8,582 nucleotides of DNA from contig DATEMK010000169.1 in assembly GCA_035275625.1 (NCBI GenBank), positions 1 to 8,582 on the forward strand, written 5' to 3'. Made by a program: the position numbers and the translations under genes. Within the stretch, counting starts at the first letter, position 1. Each line of letters begins with the position of its first letter. The notes under the pieces are model-generated. The model saw only the letters and a program-made list of their open reading frames with translations. It made no database searches and was not told where the DNA came from. This stretch comes from DATEMK01 sp035275625 (lineage in GTDB: Bacteria > Bacteroidota > Bacteroidia > AKYH767-A > OLB10). Positions 1 to 5,349 of this stretch are shown in pieces.

Positions 1-185
1 AGATTAGGGGTCACAAAAGAACTTCCGAAACCAAGTTTTATAATGTCAATGTAAGGACCTGAGCCTGCCACCATATCTTCTGCTTCGCGCGTGCATAATC
101 CCTTATCCATTACCATGGTAATTCCTTCTTCACGCGGTTTCACCGTCCTTTCAGGAATATCCACCATCGAAAAATTTTGAATCAT
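1..185 (-). CDS. comA: Phosphosulfolactate synthase (ComA family), 5' part only
   Basis: This is the N-terminal 61 codons of a gene that continues past the left edge. The translation begins MIQNFSMVDIPERTVKPREE and continues with the blocks GITMVMDKGL, REAEDMV, YIDIIKLGFGSSFVTPNL. The DKG-L and YID-K-G-G-S/T patterns match my recollection of the phosphosulfolactate synthase family. In methanogens that enzyme joins phosphoenolpyruvate and sulfite to make (2R)-phospho-3-sulfolactate, the first step of coenzyme M synthesis. It should be a cytoplasmic TIM-barrel enzyme. The ATG at 185-183 overlaps the TGA of the TPR gene as ATGA, so the two are probably co-transcribed and translationally coupled. 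A second Met at codon 7 is a possible start, but the overlap favours the first. The catalytic centre lies mostly outside the window. In Bacteroidota the product may be a sulfonate other than coenzyme M (inference). The symbol follows methanogen usage, not the competence gene. Confidence 0.85.
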   Translation of the reverse strand, partial: MIQNFSMVDIPERTVKPREEGITMVMDKGLCTREAEDMVAGSGPYIDIIKLGFGSSFVTPN

Positions 186-1600
186 TGTTTCCGTTGTTCA
201 ATAATTTGTAAAATGGCAGCATCATTTCTCAGTTCGGGGAGCATTTCAAAAAGCATTTTATGATAGCCATAATCTTTATCAAGGGCAATTTCAAGTTGCG
301 TGTATGCCTCTTTGGGCCTTCCGTCCAAATAGTGAAGGCACACCACCCGGTAATATAATTCGCTGCAATCGGGGTGAAACTTCATGGCTTCCGCTGTGAT
401 CTGGATGGCTTCTTCCATACGGTTCTCTTCTTCAAAATAAATGGAAAATGCCAGCCATGCATCTATGTTTTCGGGTTCATGATCCAATGCTTTTTTATAA
501 CACTCTTCGGCTTCCGGCATATTATTGAGCTTGTATTCGCAGTCTCCCAGCAATATCCAGTAATCGCTGTTATGATCATCATATTCGAGCGCTTTGCGGA
601 TATAATGTATGGATTCATACCAGCGTTCTTCAAACTCCAGCGTGAGCGCAATGCCATACCATGCCTGTGACATCCTCGGAACCAGCTTCACTGCTTTTTT
701 ATAATACGTGCGGGCTTCGTCCATCATCTCCAGCTTTTCATAACATTCGGCTATATTATAGTAAGTGGCGGCATCAGGACTGCTGAATTCAAATGTTTGC
801 TTGTATTTCTGTATGGCGTCTTCGTATTTTCCCAAAATAGCAAGGACGCTCGCATGGTCAAAGTATGCCGGTGCAAAATCATCTTTAATCAGCACAGCGT
901 ATTCGTAAGCCGACAGCGCTTTCTCATATAAATTCAGCTTGCTGTACATGTCGCCTAAATTATACCATGCCAGCCAGGAATAAGGATCGTTGTCAATCAG
1001 CTCCTGGAAATAATTTATGCCTTCTTCCGTTTTGCCCGAACGGACAAAGCAACCGGCAAGATCTTCAAAAACCATTTCATTCAGCGGATTTTCCCTGATG
1101 GACAACTTGAAAAACCGCAAAGCGCTGTTGTAATCATGCATGTTCTGGTAGGTGATAGCCATGCTCATGTAAATCTCGTCCTTTACATCTGAGAGCGAAA
1201 GCGCTTTCTTAAAGCTTTCGATAGCATTTGTATATTTTTCCATTGAGTTAAACACATTGCCGCGGATCAGGTTTATTTCCGCATCATACGGATTGATTCC
1301 TTCCACGCGGTCAAGCGCTTCAAGGGCTTTTGTTTCATTGCCGCTGACGGCAAAAAGCTGCGCCTGTTTTAAAAGTAAATTTACAGATTGAGGGTAAAGA
1401 TCATACGCATAATGTGATACTTCAATTGCTTTTGCATAATCGCCTGATTCTATGTAATGATCAATGATTCGTATGAGTGAGTCTGCATCAAAAAAATAAT
1501 GCTCGCTTTTACGGATCATTTCCTCAAAACGGTCAAGCGTATTCCTGAGCTTTTCGTTCTGTTCTTCCTGGTTTTCTAATTCATCATCTTCTTCGTGCAT
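182..1600 (-). CDS. Tetratricopeptide-repeat protein, 12 TPR units
   Basis: The 472-residue protein has an acidic, charged N-terminus (MHEEDDELENQEEQ) and no signal peptide or membrane segment, so it is probably cytoplasmic. From about residue 40 to 447 I count twelve consecutive 34-residue TPR units with the usual W/Y-x-x-L/I-G-x-x-Y, A-x-x-x-Y/F and final P/D pattern. The clearest unit starts AWYNLGDMYSKLNLYEKAL near residue 213. The fold is a superhelical scaffold for protein-protein contacts; the partner cannot be named. The ATG at 1600-1598 is chosen because an in-frame TAA lies eight codons upstream with no other start between. The ribosome-binding region shows no AGGAGG, which is normal for Bacteroidota. 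The stop overlaps the start of the phosphosulfolactate synthase gene by 4 bases, so a shared function or a simple operon link is likely. A promoter at 1757-1786 fits this gene. Confidence 0.93.
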   Translation of the reverse strand: MHEEDDELENQEEQNEKLRNTLDRFEEMIRKSEHYFFDADSLIRIIDHYIESGDYAKAIEVSHYAYDLYPQSVNLLLKQAQLFAVSGNETKALEALDRVEGINPYDAEINLIRGNVFNSMEKYTNAIESFKKALSLSDVKDEIYMSMAITYQNMHDYNSALRFFKLSIRENPLNEMVFEDLAGCFVRSGKTEEGINYFQELIDNDPYSWLAWYNLGDMYSKLNLYEKALSAYEYAVLIKDDFAPAYFDHASVLAILGKYEDAIQKYKQTFEFSSPDAATYYNIAECYEKLEMMDEARTYYKKAVKLVPRMSQAWYGIALTLEFEERWYESIHYIRKALEYDDHNSDYWILLGDCEYKLNNMPEAEECYKKALDHEPENIDAWLAFSIYFEEENRMEEAIQITAEAMKFHPDCSELYYRVVCLHYLDGRPKEAYTQLEIALDKDYGYHKMLFEMLPELRNDAAILQIIEQRKQ

Positions 1601-1611
1601 GGGGGAAGAAA

Positions 1612-1697
1612 GGTTTAAAGTTTAATGAGCCACTAATTTCACTAATTAAAATATTCGTGTTAATTGGTGTAATTCGTGGCATTGGTTTAAGGTTTAA
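1612..1697. repeat. Inverted repeat flanked by GGTTTAA-type heptamers
   Basis: The core is an imperfect inverted repeat: arms 1629-1649 and 1660-1680 match at 18 of 21 positions, with a 10-base AT-rich loop. Each arm is built from CAC-x-AATT-type words. On the left, 1612-1625 is GGTTTAA plus AGTTTAA; on the right, 1684-1697 is GGTTTAA twice. The two flanks are direct copies with 13 of 14 bases identical. The element sits between the predicted TPR-gene promoter and its ATG, so it would be transcribed and could fold in the leader. I recall similar 'CACGAATTA...' repeats between genes in environmental Bacteroidota genomes, but cannot check copy number here. Confidence 0.7.
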
Positions 1698-1756
1698 GGT
1701 TTTTTTTATGTGCCTTGTAATCTGGGGAACTGCCAACTGACCTCTAATCCCATTCG

Positions 1757-1786
1757 CAAATGTATAAAAAATCAGCGGGCTTCAAT
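1757..1786 (-). promoter_or_regulatory. Bacteroidota-type promoter for the TPR/comA operon
   Basis: On the minus strand TACATTTG (1764-1757) is an exact match to the Bacteroidota -7 consensus TAnnTTTG. An ATTG (1786-1783) lies 18 bases upstream, as expected for the -33 element. Transcription would begin near 1750, giving a leader of about 150 bases that contains the inverted repeat at 1629-1680. Confidence 0.6.
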
Positions 1787-1884
1787 TAGCTCCTTTAAAA
1801 GTTATTCACACAGGGGTTTCAATAAATAAAAATAATAAAAATTATTTAATCCTGCATTCTTATACTCTGTATCATTGAATGGCG

Positions 1885-1892
1885 TAAATTTG
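1885..1892 (+). promoter_or_regulatory. -7 promoter element for tRNA-Cys
   Basis: TAAATTTG is an exact match to the Bacteroidota -7 box TAnnTTTG. It lies 45 bases upstream of the tRNA gene on the same strand. No convincing TTTG -33 box is visible 17-23 bases further upstream, so the call rests on the -7 box and its position. Confidence 0.5.
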
Positions 1893-1937
1893 CCGTCCCC
1901 ATGCAACATTAATCCCATGTGCTGCGTAGAAAACTTT

Positions 1938-2008
1938 GGTCGTGTGGCTGAGCGGTAAGGCAAAGATCCGCAAGATCTTCTACAGTAGTTCGAATCTACT
2001 CCCGACCT
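1938..2008 (+). tRNA. tRNA-Cys, anticodon GCA, unusual C33
   Basis: The 71-base sequence folds as a tRNA. The acceptor stem is GGTCGTG/CCCGACC. The D arm is closed by GCT/GGC and has GG in the loop. The anticodon stem is AAGAT/ATCTT with loop CCGCAAG. The variable region is four bases, and the T stem is AGTAG/CTACT with loop TTCGAAT. The anticodon reads GCA (Cys). Discriminator base T at 2008 agrees with Cys identity, and G15 with C48 can form the Levitt pair. The full CCA end is not encoded. Two oddities: position 33 is C instead of the nearly invariant U, and C32 could pair with G38; position 6 opposes position 67 as U-C, a mismatch. A -7 promoter box upstream and a strong terminator downstream support a working gene, though a degenerate copy cannot be excluded. 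Confidence 0.88.
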
Positions 2009-2016
2009 CAAAAAAA

Positions 2017-2049
2017 TGAGCCTTCCCTGTATTGGGAAGGCTTTTTGTT
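2017..2049. terminator. Bidirectional intrinsic terminator
   Basis: A perfect 9-bp stem (AGCCTTCCC at 2019-2027, GGGAAGGCT at 2034-2042) encloses the loop TGTATT. On the plus strand it is followed by TTTTGTTT, ending the tRNA-Cys transcript about 10 bases after the gene. On the minus strand the stem is followed by CA and seven T residues (complement of 2010-2016), so it can also stop transcripts of the operon ending at 2269. Confidence 0.85.
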
Positions 2050-2268
2050 TGTAACCTGCCGGGTGTAAAACCTGCTACATATTTTTAAAGGTTAAATTCC
2101 ACGCTTGCTTAATAATACCAGGTATGTTAATTATTCCCAATCCATCAAGATAACCTTCCGGAAAGGCTTTTTAAAAAAAAATCGTGTCCCTTTTATTAAA
2201 CTCATCTTTATAATCTTTATAAGCCACGCTTGTCCCATGAGTTTTAACCTGAAACCAGAAACTTTTTT
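2050..2268. other. Non-coding spacer between terminator and operon end
   Basis: No gene is recognised in this 219-base AT-rich stretch. It would be the 3' untranslated part of the minus-strand operon if transcripts run on to the terminator at 2017-2049. It contains an 8-base inverted repeat, AAACTCAT at 2198-2205 and ATGAGTTT at 2237-2244, with a 31-base loop, and two copies of CCACGCTTG (2099-2107 and 2224-2232). Both are short enough to be chance. Confidence 0.4.
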
Positions 2269-4260
2269 TCAATTGTCAATCTTCACATCAATCACCTGGA
2301 TCTTTCTCTCAGCGGAAGCTGCGGGGCTGTAAACGGAGTTTCGCTTGTCTCTCAGGTTATCGCTCACGCCCTGTTTTACATACGTTTCACCGGCAGGGTC
2401 TTCCACAATAGTGAGCATTTTATTTTGAACAAAACTTTCGATGGCTCCGTTTTCAAAAGTTTTCAGGTAATTTAAAAAGCTGGATATTCTTCTTTTCGAA
2501 AGATGGATGTTATAATCTGTCTTGGCGAGCGGGCTGGTAAACCCGCGAACGGTGATCTCAATTTTTTTGCCGGTCTTTAGCTCCTGGAGCAGGAGGGAGG
2601 AAAATTTTTCGAGACGGTTAAAATTGCTGGTTACTGTATTGTCAAAAAATTCATTTACACTCTGAATAGCATTTTCTTTTGCCTGGCCTTTTAAGTTTGA
2701 GCTATATACTCTCTCATATTCTTTTTTCATCGCCATATACTTATTATACAGGTCGCGATAATTTTTTTTCGTGGAATTCCATGTTGTCCTGTTATCCGGC
2801 TCATCGTTGTGAAAATACAATTCCAGCGGCAGCAGTTGTTTTGCCAGGTCAATGGCGGCAACAACCGTTTCAGCAGTTTTTATTTCAGGAACAGCAGCAA
2901 CGGGAAGCGCAGCAATAGAATCTGCTATTTCCTCAACCGTATCTTTTCTCAATAAGTTATAAGCATAAATATCATAACAGCAGGTTTTATTTTTAATATA
3001 CATGCTGCCTAAGCGGTTGGAGCTGAGCAAGCCTTTGTCACCCGCATCATTAATTGTGTAATACAAATCATGATAGCTCGTATTCAGCGGGTAGCCGATA
3101 TTTTTAGCGGGAGCAAAAACATTGTTCGTCATTTTTGATTTAAAAATATCATAGCCTCCCATTCCTGTAAAACCGTCAGAGCTGAAATATAAAGTCTGTG
3201 ATGTATTGCTGAAATAAGGAGTGATTTCCTCATCCTTAGTATTGATATTGGCTCCCGGGTTTTCGGGCTGGCTGTACATCCTGCTGGTGGAAATAAAAGA
3301 TTTCCAGATGTCGGTTTTGCCATATCCTCCGGGGCGGTCAGAAACGAAATAAAGCACGTAACCTTCAGCGCCATTGTTGGCAATGGAAGGCTGCGTGGCA
3401 GTATAGCCCTGCAGGTTAATGGAATCATTCAGGCGAATGGGTGAGCTCCATTCTCCTTTTACATTCCTGCTTTCAAACAATTCGCATCTCATTGACGAAT
3501 ACGTTACAGGTGTGCAGCGGGTAAATATCATCAGCTTATTATCAGCGCTGAAAGCCGCATTGCAATCATGCAGGTCAGGAAGATTAAAAGAAGTATCTAA
3601 CGGTTCAGGCTCCCCGTAATTTGCACCAGTCGGTTTTGATTCCAATATTTTTGAAATATAATTTTTTGTCTTCCTGGTTTTAGGATCTCTGTTTGCAAAC
3701 CGTAAAGAAGAATAATAGAAGATGCTGTCTCTTATTATTTGCCCTGCAAAATCTGAATATACGGAGTTAATAGTGCTGCCAAGATTTTTTACATCAGCGG
3801 GAACAGTGTCTTTCATCATCTGAATGGCTGTATCGCAATCCGCCACTTCACGCCCTGCTCTTTGTGAATAATAATCACTGTCAGCAGCATGTTGTGTATA
3901 GTATTGCAGAAAAAGGTTTTTTGCAACCCCGTATTCAGCCATCATTTTATTCATAGCGGCAAGCCAGTACAAAGCGAGCGGGAACCGCTTGTCTTTATCT
4001 TCAGTGATGGTTTGATTATAATAGTAAGCGGCAGCATAATAATCATTGAACAGCCGTGATGCTTCGGCAGCTTTAAAATCCAGGCCGGCATCATCGTTGT
4101 CAAATTCCAGCGCCTTCGCGTAATATGACTGGGCTGTGTAATAGTCTCCGTCAAGGAAAGCTTTCTCACCGGCATTGATGTATGCTTTATAGGTTTGTGA
4201 AAACGAACAAAAGGAACTGATGAAAAATAAGGAAAAGAATAAAATATTTTTTATCTGCAT
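2269..4260 (-). CDS. OmpA-family protein with TPR and PD40 propeller repeats
   Basis: The 663-residue protein starts with a signal peptide (MQIKNILFFSLFFISSF...SFSQ, likely cut near residue 22). The Cys near the end is not in a good lipobox. TPR-like helices with many Y-Y-A motifs fill about residues 23-130. PD40/WD40-like beta-propeller repeats follow at about 230-435 (AAFSADNKLMIFT, TPYFSNTSQTLYFSSDG, GGYDIFKSKM). A C-terminal OmpA-like peptidoglycan-binding domain spans about 474-663, with a helical insertion before the conserved segment 573-591. In that segment (GFTSPLAKTDYNIHLSKRR) the Arg that contacts diaminopimelate is kept (R591), but the partner Asp is Ser (S576). The layout resembles PorE and related T9SS accessory proteins. 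The protein probably sits in the periplasm or at the outer membrane, close to the PorP-like barrel encoded 15 bases upstream. It is the last gene of the operon. Confidence 0.9.
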   Translation of the reverse strand: MQIKNILFFSLFFISSFCSFSQTYKAYINAGEKAFLDGDYYTAQSYYAKALEFDNDDAGLDFKAAEASRLFNDYYAAAYYYNQTITEDKDKRFPLALYWLAAMNKMMAEYGVAKNLFLQYYTQHAADSDYYSQRAGREVADCDTAIQMMKDTVPADVKNLGSTINSVYSDFAGQIIRDSIFYYSSLRFANRDPKTRKTKNYISKILESKPTGANYGEPEPLDTSFNLPDLHDCNAAFSADNKLMIFTRCTPVTYSSMRCELFESRNVKGEWSSPIRLNDSINLQGYTATQPSIANNGAEGYVLYFVSDRPGGYGKTDIWKSFISTSRMYSQPENPGANINTKDEEITPYFSNTSQTLYFSSDGFTGMGGYDIFKSKMTNNVFAPAKNIGYPLNTSYHDLYYTINDAGDKGLLSSNRLGSMYIKNKTCCYDIYAYNLLRKDTVEEIADSIAALPVAAVPEIKTAETVVAAIDLAKQLLPLELYFHNDEPDNRTTWNSTKKNYRDLYNKYMAMKKEYERVYSSNLKGQAKENAIQSVNEFFDNTVTSNFNRLEKFSSLLLQELKTGKKIEITVRGFTSPLAKTDYNIHLSKRRISSFLNYLKTFENGAIESFVQNKMLTIVEDPAGETYVKQGVSDNLRDKRNSVYSPAASAERKIQVIDVKIDN

Positions 4261-4275
4261 AATTAACTTTTAACC

Positions 4276-5325
4276 TTAGTAAACCGGGCAGGGCGGATGT
4301 ATCACCATCCGTTTTACTTTCTTAATAATATAGGTCAATGAAATTTCATAAGCGCCTTTGTTGTTGCTTGCGCGTTTTAAATCAGATGTATTGATGTCAT
4401 AGCTGAAACCTAAATTCAGTTCATTATAATCCAGCCCTATGGAAGGAAAAATGGCGTCTTTAGAACGCATCCATAAGCCTCCGTACAATGCAATAAATTT
4501 TCCCGGCTTTTTGTTTACTATAAATTTCACATTGCTGCCGAAATCAAGTTCTTTATACTTGTATTGGTTCTGGTAAAGCACAGCAGGCAGCAGGTAAATC
4601 TTTTCAGTCAGGCCAATAGAACTCTTTACATCAAAGGCAACTTTCCTGTTCAGCTTTGATGATCCGTTATCCATAAAACTCAGGCGTGGTTTGTTAATGT
4701 GAAACAAGCTTAAACCGGCTCCTAAATTCACGCGTTCGTTTATCCTGAACAGCCAATTGACACCCGCAGAAAGATCAAAATAGATAAATTTATCGTCTGC
4801 AAAAGTTTCGCCATTTGCTAACGAGGGATCGAACGAATCCCCGTTATACTGGTTATCAAAAGTGAGCTTTGCATAGTTGATGCTTTGTTGTACAAAACCC
4901 AGTTGTATTCCTCCCGAAATAAAATGAACGGAATCGCCTCCTATATTTTTTATTAACGAAGTGGATAAAGCGCCTTCAAATATTCCATATTCAGAATCTC
5001 CCGCTTTGTCACTGTTTAAAACTATTCCTGCACCGATAAGATTATTATCTGCATTCGGAAAAGGAGTGGTCATGTCAAATGACCCGGAAAAAGTTTTATA
5101 GGGAACCGTCACTGATTTCCACTGATTACGGTGAATACCCGAAATGCGAAAATCACCGTCAAAGAAACCGGTGTTTGCCGGGTTAAGGTTTAAGGGTGAC
5201 CTGTTGAACTGGGAGAAATGAATATCCTGTGCTGAAGAAATGTAAAATGCAAAGTGCGAAATGCAAAATGCAAAAACGAATTTCGCCTTTCGTATTTTTG
5301 ATAAATATCTAAATTTCTTCTTCAT
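4276..5325 (-). CDS. PorP/SprF family type IX secretion membrane protein
   Basis: The 349-residue protein has the family hallmark immediately after its signal peptide: QDIHFSQFNRSPLNLNPANT at residues 33-52, then GFFDGDFRISGIHRNQWKSV. The rest alternates polar and hydrophobic residues as in an outer-membrane beta barrel, ending with YEISLTYIIKK and a CPVY tail. Family members (SprF in Flavobacterium johnsoniae, PorP in Porphyromonas gingivalis) serve T9SS. SprF-like paralogues encoded beside a type B sorting-domain protein are thought to be needed for that protein's export or attachment. The gene lies 15 bases after such a substrate and 15 bases before the OmpA gene. The signal peptide is long (about 32 residues, KFVFAFCISHFAFYISSA) and its core is encoded by a tandem 7-base repeat. 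The ATG at 5325 fits the operon spacing. Confidence 0.94.
   Translation of the reverse strand: MKKKFRYLSKIRKAKFVFAFCISHFAFYISSAQDIHFSQFNRSPLNLNPANTGFFDGDFRISGIHRNQWKSVTVPYKTFSGSFDMTTPFPNADNNLIGAGIVLNSDKAGDSEYGIFEGALSTSLIKNIGGDSVHFISGGIQLGFVQQSINYAKLTFDNQYNGDSFDPSLANGETFADDKFIYFDLSAGVNWLFRINERVNLGAGLSLFHINKPRLSFMDNGSSKLNRKVAFDVKSSIGLTEKIYLLPAVLYQNQYKYKELDFGSNVKFIVNKKPGKFIALYGGLWMRSKDAIFPSIGLDYNELNLGFSYDINTSDLKRASNNKGAYEISLTYIIKKVKRMVIHPPCPVY
5244..5271. repeat. Tandem 7-base repeat inside the PorP signal-peptide codons
   Basis: Four adjacent heptamers on the plus strand read AAAATGC, AAAGTGC, GAAATGC, AAAATGC. On the coding strand these are GCATTTT, GCATTTC, GCACTTT, GCATTTT. They encode most of the hydrophobic core of the signal peptide, with the motif HFAFYIS following AFCIS. 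Similar GCATTTT-type strings look familiar as intergenic repeats in Bacteroidota. Confidence 0.8.
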
Positions 5326-5349
5326 CTCTTAGTCACTTCATTACTTAAT
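5318..5349 (-). repeat. Period-8 degenerate repeat across a stop/start junction
   Basis: Read on the minus strand, four consecutive octamers are ATTAAGTA, ATGAAGTG, ACTAAGAG, ATGAAGAA. Positions 1, 4, 5 and 6 (A, A, A, G) are identical in all four. The block covers the last codons and TAA of the surface-protein gene, the whole 15-base gap, and the first codons of the PorP/SprF gene, whose ATG opens the fourth unit. Confidence 0.45.

Noticed and set aside
1802..2011. A 69-codon minus-strand open frame
   Set aside because: It is the antisense of the tRNA-Cys gene and its upstream region, with no protein-like features.
2154..2172. Possible small terminator: CCTT/AAGG stem followed by a T run
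   Set aside because: The stem has only four base pairs; the 9-bp bidirectional hairpin nearby is a far better terminator.
2099..2232. Two copies of CCACGCTTG flanking about 116 bases, as a possible small mobile element
   Set aside because: A single 9-base match in a 220-base spacer is compatible with chance, and there are no inverted ends or target duplications.
2105..2332. A 75-codon plus-strand open frame across the spacer and the end of the OmpA gene
   Set aside because: It overlaps the well-supported OmpA 3' end antisense, has no recognisable family or promoter, and its composition reflects AT-rich spacer sequence.
5244..5271. CRISPR-like or regulatory array
   Set aside because: The units are 7 bases with no spacers and lie within the reading frame of a signal peptide, so this is a simple tandem repeat.
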